64,000 bases of DNA. Source: Parelaphostrongylus tenuis (lineage: Eukaryota; Nematoda; Chromadorea; Rhabditida; Metastrongylidae). Positions 11,926 to 23,140 of this stretch are shown piece after piece (the first letter of the stretch is position 1; every line of letters begins with the position of its first letter). Under the pieces are notes generated by a model, which was given only the letters and a program-made list of their open reading frames with translations, did not search any database and was not told where the DNA came from. Where the stretch lies: assembly GCA_019055375.1 (NCBI GenBank), contig JAHQIW010004366.1:160117-224116 (forward strand), given 5' to 3'. A program made the position numbers and the translations under genes.

Positions 11926-13449
11926 GCCAGAAAAAAGTAATGGTCCAAGTTCCGAAAACTTGCAACAAGTTCGTGAGGTAATGGATTAATTTGCTGTTCC
12001 ACCTCCAATCAGACTTGTTTGCGAATATTCGAGAGTTCAACTTTCAGCGCCGACATGTCAAGGGAAAAACACGAGGGAGCCTCAAGAGAAGAAGACTGGG
12101 AATCTTTCGAAGATGAGAACTGCATACCATGCTAATGATGTGTTGATAGGCATTTGGCATCCGACAAGTTGTATAATTTGGCTCGAAAAATCGTGCCGTA
12201 CAATACTGACGACATTTATGAACAGAGAACTGATTATTTTAGGATCTGATCTTTATTGCCATAAAACAAAAAATTGTTGATTGAACAAGCAAAATTCTAT
12301 GCAAGGAGGGTAAATGTTGACCGGTTTTGATATTTAGGGTGAAATGCTAAGATCGATAGCTGTTGTATAACTCTTTGTTTGCTGATAAATGCTTCAAACA
12401 GTAGATCAACAACATCAGAAAAAAGCTTGAAAAATTGGGGTGAGAAATATGCAATTTCTCCAGTGAAGTACCCTACAAAGTGATGATTGTGGACCTTATA
12501 GAAGCTTGCGTTCTAGTTTTACTTTGTTGCATAACGTCGAAGATTAAGAAGTAAAAAATGGCGAAGTGTTATTTTCCCCTGATGCTACTTTCGTATTGAA
12601 AAGTGGAAATTTTTCAAAACACGTGAACTTTTTTTTTACTAGAAAAGACTTTTGTGGAAGGCATTAAGTATCAAATCATTTTCTGATCACAAATTGCCTC
12701 TATGATACGAATTTTACTATACAATCACCAAAACACCGCTGCGCAGTTCAAAAGACTACTTGTTCACTCAGAGTGTGAAAAATAATCTTACAACCCTTGC
12801 TTCACGGCACTAAAAAATCTGTTCATTGAGTCCAATTAGTTTATAAAATCTACACTTTTTGAACTATCGAACAATTTTCAAAACTCTAATACAAGGGCAG
12901 GATTAAGCGATAGCGAAGCACGCAAATCACTCTGGAGGCGAAACACTGTTCTTGTTCAACGTTTTTGCAGCGCATGGACGCATGGACGACGAATAATATG
13001 ATTTTGTTTATAAATATCATTGATATGAATATGAATATGCTTGATAATTAATGAAACTCGTATTTATCTCTAAGCATTAGCAGGCTGAATTTCTTTATTG
13101 AGTCATTTTATTCTCAAAAACCTCTTCCAAAATCTTTTCCTGACACTGAAAGTGAACTTCCACAAATTAGACAATCGTGAACATACGGATTTCTCAGAGC
13201 TTTTCTTCTCAACCTTTGTTCACCACAAAGATTATCGTTAACTGTTCGATCGGTGACGCTTCGGAGCCTTCGATTTTCTAAGCTTACGTTATATCAGACT
13301 TTCAAATGATTTGCTGGGCAATTGATGCCTTCTACCGGTCAGGTCAAACAAGTCATTTCCGACTTCTTCTTTGGACAGAGACTTCTGTTCTACCCCACAA
13401 TTATCAACTTATGTGTTTTCTTGGGGTAAAAAGTAATTCTTGGTAAATA
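11926..13449. other. Intergenic stretch, nothing firm
   Basis: A short plus-strand ATG frame near 12055 follows a good acceptor-like site (aactttcag). It ends after 26 codons with no usable donor, so I do not call it a gene. The rest is AT-rich without shared repeats. Confidence 0.35.
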
Positions 13450-14316
13450 TATTGTGTTGGCGAAAGATTTTTAGGGTTTTCGTTTTTGCTGATTATGTTC
13501 ATGCATTTGAAGTTTTTGCTTTCACTAGCGTTTGGAGCAGCATCTTGCTGTTAATTCGATGCATAACTCTCATACATTTATTTTAGAATGGAACTGACCC
13601 CAAAGCAAAAACGATTGTTAATGCTACACGAGTATCGTTTGGGTTCACGTGGTGCTGAAACTTTCTGCAAGATTAACGAGATTTGCAGTGGTGGAGCAGA
13701 TGAAGAGGTGCAGTTATTGATCGTTTCAATAATTCAGAGCCGAATAGAGAACTGATACACAAGTAAGGAGCTTGCCGCCTACAGGAAATTGACAGACAGG
13801 CCGTTTTAGACGCAACTGAGACCTCGCCATCGCTGACTTCTTGCTTTCTTCGACAATTTTCTATACAAATTATACCGATAATCAGTCATCATTCTTTCTA
13901 TTTTAACTGCCACTTGCATTGGTATGATGTTATAGTATACCCAATATGTGGAGTGCTGTGCAAAAACGTTTGCTTCAGCCGGGAACGAACCCAGATCTCA
14001 CTCTTTCCGGGAGCTTATGCTAACCATTGCACTATCGACGCTCGCTTTGCACAGCACTCTTATTTACGCTAAAACGGAAAGGGTGAGATCTGGGTTCGAA
14101 TCTCGGCTGACGCAAACCTTTTTGCACAGCACTTCACATATTGGGTATACAAATTATACCGTCGAGAAACGATGAAACTGTCGATAAACTGGGAGAAAGT
14201 GATTGAAGTTAAACGTGAATACTTTGATGAGTCACCTATTGTTTTCATTTGCTCAAAAAATGGGATGAAATCGTACGAAGACAAAAAAGTCCGAAAATTT
14301 TCTTGTCCACAAAATA
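13450..14316 (+). mobile_element. Mariner transposon relic with deleted core
   Basis: The left end (tattgtgttggcgaaagat from 13450) and right end (near 14285-14316, ...tcttgtccacaaaata) are inverted matches of a mariner terminal repeat. An ATG at 13588 starts 'MELTPKQKRLLMLHEYRLGS', the typical N-terminus of mariner transposases. The remains of the HTH/linker run to about 13850. At 14172-14225 the C-terminal 'NWEKVIEVKREYFDE' peptide is recognisable. The DDD catalytic core between them is missing, and its place is taken by a palindromic tRNA-like insert (13878-14145). The family cuts and pastes at TA sites; this copy cannot encode a transposase. Confidence 0.8.
13878..14145. repeat. Palindromic tRNA-like SINE insert flanked by a 16-bp direct repeat
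   Basis: The 16-mer tatacaaattataccg occurs at 13862-13877 and again at 14146-14161, as expected for a target duplication. Within the insert, gtatacccaatatgtgga... (from 13935) is mirrored by ...cacatattgggtatac (to 14150), with further mirrored blocks at gtgctgtgcaaaaa. Each arm holds a tRNA-like segment: minus strand about 13975-14040, with A box TAGTGCAATGGTTAGC and B box GGGTTCGTTCC, and plus strand about 14075-14110, with B box GGGTTCGAATCTC. The structure looks like two family-3 SINE heads joined in opposite orientation. Confidence 0.6.
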
Positions 14317-15771
14317 TCGTTTGATTGCTACAAATCATACCTCAGTGTCTTGAACGTCTTCGAAAGGTTTGTATGCGAGAGAGGCGTCCCTGGTAAGCTT
14401 ACACGAAGCTGTATTTGGCCTGTAAGGGACTGGCCTGACGTCGCTTCTGCACGCTTCGCTTTCCTTTCAGACTCTAAGAATGTCAACGTGTAATGCAATA
14501 CACATATAAAGCCTTTTATAAAGATAAAATAGGGAGAAAAGATTGATAAAGAAGCTTACGTTTGCATAGTAAGCAACATCTTCCCTTCAAAGACTTATCG
14601 TTTTGTACTTCGCCCATGGGTTACCCGATGTTAGTAGAGGACCACCCGCACCGTGTGGGAGCGGGTCATAAAGAGTCCCTTATTTCTAAGGAACTACCCT
14701 TAACGGGCGGAGTGGGTCCATGAAAGAGGGAGAGGGCGAGGGCAAGGTGTGCTCGGCTCTAATCAAATAATCGATCGGAGCCATGCCGCAGGGTTAGCCA
14801 TCCACGTGTGATGACGTGACAGACGTGAGATCTCTCTACCGTACTCGTTCCGTACCTGCGCATTACCTCGCCTCGCCATGTTGCTGTCATGTTGAATAGC
14901 TTTATGTTTGATATTGGTTGGCTCTCGTCTCTATCGGTCTTGACTTCATTCATTACTTTGGAGTGCACGTTGCCATCACCCGTTCATAGATTGTTTTTAC
15001 AAGAGTTTCTCTTATTGCTCCGTTTTGTTGGGCTTCCACACATACATAGCAATTATCGAGATATCGTAATTTGAGGCATAGTGGCCGCAAAGCCAACACG
15101 TCCTCAAGGATGTTTCCCGTAAATTAGTTGAAGCACTGACTCGCCGTCTCTCTTGCTCTCCCTCGAGTTCTCATCCTCTTTCGGTCATATATCGAATAAT
15201 TGTACATAGGATACGAGAAGGCTTTCGAGTCGTTCTTAGGATGAAATTGATCCTGTTCTGATCTCTTCTAAACAGTTCGCTCAATAGTCATAATGAAAGC
15301 CTAAGATTTGGAACTTGAGTAAAGTTTTTTCCACAATTTGGGCACAAAGAGCTGATGATGTGATGTGAAATTTTCCAAAAATATCAAAAATCCTAGCGAT
15401 AGCGCGACGCGTATGGATACAATTTTATTTCAAATGCTAGTGCAAAAAAGAATTTTCAAGAGCCAAAAACCTTTCCGAATTTCCCGGGATTTACGCTAAT
15501 GCAAGTGCTAGTACTTTAAAGGATGGGCCCTGTCCTGTGAATAATACATGCGATAACGCACGAAAACGGACAACGCGTGTGAATCAGTCTTATTTCAGTC
15601 ACATGGAGCTATAGGAACCTTTTTCAATAACAAAAGCTTTTTTGAACTTTTCGAGATTAACATCATTTCATGATTTTTTCGTTTAAAAAGGAAGCTTTGC
15701 CCACTAAATATAAGCGTGATAAAACACGAAGAGCGCGCTGCGCCTGCGAAACATGATTTTATGCTAATATT
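14317..15771. other. Intergenic stretch with a GC-rich patch at 14600-14870
   Basis: The patch contains gcaccgtgtgggagcgggtc and gggcggagtgggtcc and is clearly richer in GC than its flanks. It carries no long open frame and matches nothing else in the window. It could be an RNA gene, regulatory DNA or a captured repeat; I cannot decide. Confidence 0.25.
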
Positions 15772-16014
15772 TTAAGCTTTATTCGATAAGCCTTCACAGC
15801 GTTCTTTCTCTCCTGTACGGATCTCAGTTCTTCCAAAATTCAATACGTTTTTTTCGTCTTCTTCTTTGACGTCGTAGGATACTGACTGAGCGAGTTCCTT
15901 TACAATTTTGAGTATAGCCTGGCTAAGACGTTCTAAAAGGCGTAGTTCTTGACTGCCGAAGAGACCTTTAAGGGATGGAGTCTGACTCCACGTGGCATTG
16001 CGAATACTGAAGCT
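15772..16014 (-). CDS. Candidate terminal exon, unknown protein
   Basis: The acceptor-like ctatttgcag is followed on the minus strand by 80 open codons and a stop at 15772-15774. The translation is rich in Leu, Lys and Glu ('LLERLSQAILKIVKELAQSV', then an acidic 'EEDEK' stretch), suggesting helices. AATAAA overlaps the last codons. No upstream exon was found and no family is recognised, so the call rests only on frame length and splice context. Confidence 0.25.
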   Translation of the reverse strand, partial: SFSIRNATWSQTPSLKGLFGSQELRLLERLSQAILKIVKELAQSVSYDVKEEDEKNVLNFGRTEIRTGEKERCEGLSNKA

Positions 16015-16690
16015 CTGCAAATAGGCCATTTAAGTAAGTTAAAATTCTTGAATTTCATGAGATTTGAGGTTCTGAATGACTACCACTACATAACTGGAAA
16101 GTCTTTGTCCAGAAAAAATTACACTTTCAAATAAATCTTGCCCGGTATGGAAAATGATACGAAAAAGCTTTGTTCAGCGAACGATGCCTGGGTGTGAAAC
16201 ATAATACAAGTCTTTACTACCACAACACTTTGGAGAGGTTTTTTCTAAAAAGTCAAGTACATTGTCAAAATTCTCGTATTTTACACTTTCGAATGACTAT
16301 TGAAACTTTGAAAAATCACAAAATTCCTTCTTCTTGAAGAGTCGACACATGGTGCGGATAACAGATAGTTATCTTATTATCTATGTTATTCAATTCTAGA
16401 TAGTCTTTTGAGTGTTTTCTGTCGTCCTATTTACTACCATTTGTCTGAAAAAAGTCGCTATAGTGTAATATGAAACATTAAGCATCTTGAGCACCATACC
16501 GTGACTATATAGGCTTCTAGTCAGTGATCATACCGTAATATAAATAAAAATTGTTCCCAGAGTTCATCAAGAATAGCGGGATATTTTAGCTGATTTATTG
16601 TTAGAACCACTCACATTATCGTGTTTCGAGTTTACATGATTTTTCCCTTAATTTAGCTCAGCGTAGCTTGAGCACCAGGCCTTTTTTCAG

Positions 16691-16891
16691 GTTTCGCACC
16701 TTTAGAAGCTGCGCTCTTCTAGCCTTGATGGGATCAAAATTGTTGGAAGCAGAGAAAGCCCGCTCATCAGTTTCCGAATACCACCACCATTTAGAGAAGA
16801 ATTATTCGGAAATGGATCCTACGGAAATCATACACGATTACGGTTGGGCCTGTCTTGTTTTTATGACAACTTTGATTCAATTCTTTTTGAA
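16691..16891 (+). CDS. Candidate internal exon, possible membrane protein
   Basis: A strong nematode acceptor, cttttttcag (16681-16690), precedes 67 open codons. The end reads 'EIIHDYGWACLVFMTTLIQ', then a hydrophobic stretch that could be a transmembrane helix. The 'HDYGW' just before the helix loosely recalls the DGGWGW motif at the start of SLC16/monocarboxylate transporters, but the match is weak. The exit donor (gaa|gtgttg at 16891/16892) is poor. No joining exons were found before the RTE relic at 17195. Confidence 0.25.
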
Positions 16892-17194
16892 GTGTTGAAG
16901 TTCTTTGGAAGTGTTGTACATGCCACGGTGTACAAATTGAGATGAGTTTTCTCTGAAGCCTTTTATATTGCCGCAGTTAATCTGAATAATACCTGTTCAC
17001 GATGTCACTGTAAAAGTACCGGTACAATTCTCATTTTTTAAAGAGATGAATAGCTATGTTAGAAGAGCTATAAGGTACACTAGGTTGTGGTTGTAATGAA
17101 CTTCGTATCTCCTACGGAAGTTCTAAAATCATGAAGGTTCGATTGGCTGCAATACGAGAACAAGGAGATTTATAAGTACCATATACACGTAAAA

Positions 17195-19745
17195 CGCTGT
17201 AAGTCGTCCCCTTCACCTGTCGTCCCGTTGATCGCCGACTGACTCGAGCGGCTCCCAGCAACAATTCCATTTTTCTCTGTCATGTATAAGAGTAGCCTAG
17301 TTGGTCCTCCTCGCTCTAGGGATTCGCTGAGCATCATATCTTTCTTCTATCGCTTTCGTGAAGAAATCGGACCAACGGGTCAGTGGTCTTCCTTTAGAGC
17401 GCTTGACGTCCCGAGGAATCCAGTCGATAACGGCTCTCGCCCATCGGTCGTCGTTGATGCGCATCGCGTGTCCAGCCCACCCTATTATCCGATATCGTGG
17501 CGTATAGAACTTATCTGATTTTCGATCGATGACGTAGGACGCAACTTTGGATCCTTTCTCTTATTTGCGAGATATGGGATACTCCTAGAATCGACCTTTT
17601 GACTGCGCGTTCATTAACGCCAAGTGATCCTTCATTCTGCTTATGTAGCGACCAGGTTTCTGCTGCATACGTGAGGGCAGGGATACTCGGCAAGTCGAAA
17701 AGGTGAGCACGGAGTCAGATGTTCTTTGTCCTCTTCACTACATCTTCGATGATCTTAAGCGTTCCTCCAAGCCGCTCGTTTCCTCCTGCTCAACTCTGGA
17801 GCTAGATCGTTCATCATGCTGATTTCACGGCCTAGATAGACGTAGTTGGAGCATTCGAAGATTGTCGTTCCGTTGAGCCTGAGTGGGGCTTCTAAAACCC
17901 ATCCATTTCTCATAAACATTGTTTTCGTTAGATTTAGTTGAAGACCAATCTTTCCACAGGCGTTATCGAAATCGGTCAACATTCGTTCCGTTTGACTGGT
18001 GTTTGGTGTTGTAAGAACGATAGCATCAGCAAAGCGAAGATACTTAAGTTGTCGACCGCCAATTTTCACTCCCATATCGTCCTACTGTGATGCTCGCATG
18101 GCGTTTTGGAGGGTGGCGGTGAATAATTTTGGCGAAATTGTATCGCCTTTTCGAACCCATCTTCTTACTTTGATGGTGATACTGTTGCAGAATGGAGGTA
18201 TTTTGGTAGTTAAATCTTTATATAACTCACGAAGAATCATTGTGTACTGAGTGGGACTTCCTGGTATCTAAAGCCTCTTCAACCACTTCTGTTTCCATTG
18301 AATCAAAGTCTTTCTTCAGATCGATGTTATACTAAATCTTTTTCGAAACTCTACTTGCTGAAATGGCTGCTCTTCGTCTAGCGTTTTGTTAATCCTGCTT
18401 AGGGCGATTCGAATGAAAAATTTATAGACAACGGACAGCAAGCAGATTGAGCGATAATTTCCTTTGTCGTGATGGTCTTCCCTTTTGAATATAAACATTT
18501 CTGATTTTCCAGTGAATGGGAACCTTGCATTCTGGCAGGTGGAGAGTGAAGAGCTGAGCCAGGGTGTTGATGAGAACATACGGTCGCTTCTTCAGGTGTT
18601 CTGGTCTAATCCTCTCCAAACCGGATGTTGTTCTGTTCTTCACTGGCGATATAGCATGTCGAATTTCGAGAAGGAAGACCAGTGCAAAGACAGATTCACC
18701 CTCTTGCAATTTGTATGGCAGTAAGAGAACATGACTAGCGAAGAGATCCGAGTAGTACTGATGGATGATTTTCTTTAATACCTTTCTGGAAGCTGTAAGT
18801 GTCCCGTCAGGGCATCGGAGAGCAAGCATCTCGATGTCATCATTGGCGAAGCCTCGTTGGGCTTTAAAAACCTCTTCTCAGCTTCTGTCATAACTGCTGC
18901 TTTTCTCTCTTTGAGGTCTTCCTTTGTCTCTTCTCTGCAGAGCTTTGCAAGTTCGGAGGTAAGGTTTCGGTTGCCTGCAGCACTTGCGACTCAACGTTGA
19001 CGTATCAGCTCGAGTGTCTGCGGAGACAAGCACCTCTTCATAACTCTAGGACTCTCGGCTTTCATAGCTTATAGTAATGGTATTCAACGAGTTGGTCGTA
19101 TTTTTCGAATGTTGTCGACAACGGTGTCTTTCCAAGAGCCGGCTAATGGCTTGAATACATCTTAGTTTATGGTAGTTATGCGACTTCGTTGCTTGAATTT
19201 AGCGGCTTTCTCTCCTTTCCGCGAAAAGGGAACGTTGAGCGAAGGATGCGATGGTTTGATCCCGTGCAGAACGTGGAAACAACAGCGACATCTCTCAAGC
19301 AAAACTTTCCATTTACTAGGATGTATTCTATTTCGTTATGGCACTCTCTACTTGGAGACTCACACGTCTACCGCTGAGGAAGAGGCTTTTGGAATTGTGA
19401 GTTACGATGGATGGTTTGGGCCGTCATGACAAACTCAGATAGCCTTTCACCCTGTTTCCTCCATTTTAGTCTGTGGGTCCTAATGTGAGGCTCTTCAGAC
19501 GTTCTAGGTCCAGTTTCCTCGTTAGAATCTCCAACAATGACTATGATGAAGGTATGGTCTTCTCTGAAGAATCTTTCAAGGTTCATATAAGGTGCTTCGA
19601 CTTCGTCTTCGTCGTAGCTTGATGTTGGCGCGTAAGCAGCGAAGATGGTCAAACCAGACATTGAGCCACATCGTTTCAACTGTAATCGTCCGATACGGGT
19701 TTTAGTTGTTCAAACGAATCAATGTTCACGGCATTTCCAATTTGA
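17195..19745 (-). mobile_element. RTE-type non-LTR retrotransposon, long degenerate copy
   Basis: This is the longest RTE copy, read from 19745 down. The endonuclease part (19368-19679) contains 'AYAPTSSYDEDEVEA' and a degenerate 'VGDSNEETGP' where GDFNA would be expected. The RT start is at 18422-18829 ('EIRHAISPVKNRTTSGLERI'). The active-site region at 17755-18075 reads 'LRFADAIVL', where the normal YADD/FADD is changed to FADA. The C-terminal 'ERAVKRSILGVSHISQIRER' is at 17511-17693, and the tail ends near 17212. Frameshifts and stops separate the parts, so it is a dead copy lacking only the extreme 5' end. Confidence 0.85.
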
Positions 19746-21690
19746 GCCCAAATTTCAAATTCCAATCTACAGTGTTAAGAACGTCTTCAAAGCAGTTCGG
19801 TCTTTAGGGATAAGCTGATATTTGTCATACCAGTAGTGCTGCATCAAACGTCGTCAAAAGAGCGCTTTTTATAGAGAATTCATAGGAATAGTTTCTCGCG
19901 ACGAATTTGTTCTCCTTCCGAGTACCACAGCAGCTCCTCTAAATGCCTGTGCATGGGCTGATTCGTATTCATCTCTCTATAATGTGTCGTGAAAGTAAGC
20001 AAATAACGATATGATGTTCTGAAGCTCACGGCATTTATCATTCTCTGAGAGATGCGTCATACATTCAACTCCATTTGCATCAGTCAGTGCAATGCAAATT
20101 GGAAACTGTCTTCCTATTGCAGTCGCTTCTCAAAGAAACTGGTACCTTAATTCACTTACTCATGGCTATCAATTCACTGAGTGCTCTGATAGGTTTTGGC
20201 ACTAGAACAATGAACACTGAGCGAATAATGCACATGAATTACTTGTGGTCATCCGATATTTCAACTCGCGGCAGTTCAATGCGTTTTGATTCTAAAACTG
20301 GTTCTTAAAACGGTTTATATAGAGCTCTTTTAGAGTAAAACGAAATGTTGTTCAACACTTAAAGTAGTTAGATCGTCGCAAACTTTATGGCGAATTTATT
20401 TGGTAGTGTGAAACCACAAAAAAAATTTTACCTAGGAAACGATGGAGCAAAGCCTTCTCTACAATTCTTATAAAAAATATTTTCCCGGAAAGGAAAAAAT
20501 CTCAAATCAATATTTCGGCTTTTTGTATAAGACATCTAGAGAAAACTTTATTCTATCGTTCTATGTGTACAAAAATTTCTTTGTTTTACATCGTCAGATA
20601 AAATCGCTTTAAAGTCCAAGCCACGAGCTAATGCTTCAAGTACGAAAAATGATTTTTTTTGCTGCGCTTTATGTATACCGTTCCAAAAAGCAGCTTTAGC
20701 ATTGAATTTGACGATATTCGGGCTGTCAAATGACTACCAGTAATCCATCTAAGCTCGGTGCTTATTACTACAGTGTCAAAACTTGTGAGAAAATCTAATA
20801 TTTAGTTGCAGACCCAGCACAGCTACAGTCATAGCAGTCGGCTCGTGTTTTAGTATATCAGATGGCCAGTGCTTTTCGCCTCGCAGCCGGCCCGTACTGC
20901 ACCTGTCAGCACTGATAAGCTAACACTTGCAGGATAGTCTGCAAAGAGTCACATTCACAGCGACAATGAGCTCCACTTGGAGCGCGGTCATTGGGTTTAC
21001 CGCTTCTCGCTTATTACACCATCCTGGTCATAACTTAGTGTTGTGCCTGTTTTCGTCTATCTGGCCTATGTGTATAGTTACTATTCTATGCATTGGGTAA
21101 CTCCTGTAAATCGTCTATAGATATGGAATTGGAAAGATTATGCACTTAGGCTAACATCTGTTCCATCATCATAAATCTCTATCATCGCGTTACATGACAT
21201 TATTGTGCATATTATTCTGGTAAGGTTGTCATTATTGTATATTAAAGACTATGCGTTATTGGTATGAGGTTATCACTATTCGACGGCATTCGTCCACATC
21301 ACAAAGACCTAGCACGAGTAATCAGCGCATATCGTCCACTGAATTAATACTCATTAGCAGCAGTAACCAAACCCTGACTCTGGTGGAATCGTTACTAAGT
21401 TAACCTATTCTCACGCGTCTACAACGGAAGCAGCTACGTTCCACTCCGACAAGACTATGGGATTTCTTCTAGCTTTCTATCTGGCTAAGGAAATTTAACG
21501 AGCTGAGCTGAACTACTTCGAAGCTGAGTGCTGAAAATGTAGTTGAGCAGAAATCTAGTACAGTTAGGAACTCTCAAATCAGACTTGAGGTCCTACCTGA
21601 GTTTTCATATAGAACGTTTATCGTCTGCGTTTTCGCACAGAAATAATTCATTTCTGTTGACTGGAAATAAATGAAGAAGCTACATTTTTG
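19746..21690. other. Intergenic stretch, one small open frame
   Basis: A 77-residue plus-strand frame (20075-20308) has no recognisable family or splice context. The rest is AT-rich with no shared repeat noted. The RTE relic's 5' flank may extend a little into the start of this stretch. Confidence 0.3.
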
Positions 21691-21699
21691 GTGAACAAA

Positions 21700-21910
21700 G
21701 ACTTACCAATGCACTATTTGTGATCATTCGAAAGCTAGAATCTCTGGTTACTGCGCTAAATAGCCATTTTGAAAGAACTCTTTTTATAACTCTGTAGCAG
21801 AGAGAGAGAGAGCATTTATGTTCCACACTCGTGTTGTTCTTGTAGGGCAGAGTTCTTCAGACTGTTAGTAATCATTGGATAGCGTTAAACTCAATGATTC
21901 CAGCGCTGCG
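21700..21910. repeat. Fragment of foldback family F1
   Basis: The block gatcattcgaaagctagaatctc followed by ggttactgcgctaaatagcc matches the inverted ends of the F1 elements at 33380-34080, 42490-43265 and 57690-58440. The copy is interrupted by an (AG)n run at 21799-21812. Confidence 0.5.
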
Positions 21911-22027
21911 CTTATTGTTTGAAAACACCGCTTCACTGAAGTGTAGAGAAGAATATAGGAGATAATTTACATGAGTGGGCTCGTGTTTTTGGCTAATCTA
22001 TGGGCTTAGGGAATGGCGCGCGGAAGA

Positions 22028-22043
22028 GGGGGGGGGGGGGGGG
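22028..22043 (+). repeat. Run of 16 G
   Basis: A homopolymer of 16 guanines lies in otherwise AT-rich DNA, followed by ctgccacgttttcaacac. It could form a G-quadruplex and is a likely assembly trouble spot. Confidence 0.9.
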
Positions 22044-22641
22044 CTGCCACGTTTTCAACACGGCGGTCGATCAGTGGCACCTACGCGTCACACATGCGAG
22101 GTGCAAATTTTATCTTTCAATTGGGAAATTTTCCTCTACCTTGCGAGAAACTAGATTAGTGACATGATTTTGATTTTGCAAGATTTCCTCAGCACGTCTA
22201 TATGCATTTCGTGCTCGCAGCAAAGTAATAACAAAAATGCGCAGCCAATGCATAACATAGTTTTATTTTTAATACTACAGCGCCATAGAAAGGTCTTTTC
22301 AAAATACAGCCATGAAGCGCAATAGCCCGAAATCTGAGCATTTGAACTAAAACAACACAGTTATAAAGAATCCTGCCCAGGATTGCGGTGGTTTCTTTAA
22401 TTGCTTCTTACTGAGAGAAAGAAACCCATAACTTTCTTTGCCCTTTCCGGGGATTAACGTACTATCCTATCCACTGTACCAACTGGATCTTTTCTTTGCC
22501 TTTCTCTCAGGCATGTTCAACCCGATAATGAAAAAGCTGTCATGCATTGACAAAGTTCTAAACGCTAAACAATCTTGAGGGGATACAAAATCCACTACAC
22601 TTGATTAAGGATTATCAGAAGTGATTGGACACACATATAAC

Positions 22642-22783
22642 CTCCACAATAGCTTGCAATGGAGTGTCAATGTGACAGATTAGTGCTGCTATCTTTTCCG
22701 ACAAGTATCCGTTCTTCAATCTTGTGGAGATGGAAAACTTAATGAACCCGAGGCGCAGGATGGGGACTAAAGGCCACATGTAT
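22642..22783 (-). CDS. Candidate internal exon, unknown protein
   Basis: On the minus strand an acceptor-like attgccctgcag is followed by 142 bases open in one frame. The translation is 'YMWPLVPILRLGFIKFSIST' continuing to 'LQAIVE', ending at GAG|gttata. The open frame extends past the donor to a stop at 22615. No partner exons or family were recognised. Confidence 0.2.
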
Positions 22784-23044
22784 CTGCAGGGCAATATCTT
22801 TACTACACTACTCTTGTCTATGAAACAGAAGCGTGATGTAAGGCAAGAACACAATGAGGCATGGTATGGTTAGTCGTACACTTAAGTGATGTTGAACCGA
22901 CATATGAAAATCCACTATCTGCTAGTAATTGCCGGAACTTTGGAGTGAAGGCCGCCATAATCGGTGCATTTCTTTTAAATGGAATTATTTTATTAGACTG
23001 CTTTGGCGGTGGTAAGATTATTTAGATATATCCATTGTTGTAGA

Positions 23045-23140
23045 GGAATGTGCAAAACTTTCGCGCCAGATGAGACTCAAACCCGCATCTCTTTCTATCC
23101 GGGAGTACGTGCTCTAACCCGTTGCACTACTAACGCCCAT
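23045..23140 (-). repeat. tRNA-derived SINE head, family 3
   Basis: On the minus strand GTAGTGCAACGGGTTAGAGC (A box region), then ggatagaaagagatg and GGGTTTGAGTCTC (B box region) are spaced as in a tRNA. The same head plus its flanking gtgcaaaa and tttacgc sequences occur at 13950-14065. A few stem bases pair, but the terminal stem is poor, so it is a SINE rather than a tRNA gene. Confidence 0.55.

Noticed and set aside
12055..12132. Short trans-spliced gene starting after aactttcag
   Set aside because: It ends after 26 codons without a usable donor, and the alternative frame has no start. Support is too weak.
14075..14115. Functional tRNA gene (perfect-looking B box GGGTTCGAATCTC)
   Set aside because: No matching A box and no acceptor stem on the same strand at tRNA spacing; it is half of a palindromic SINE insert.
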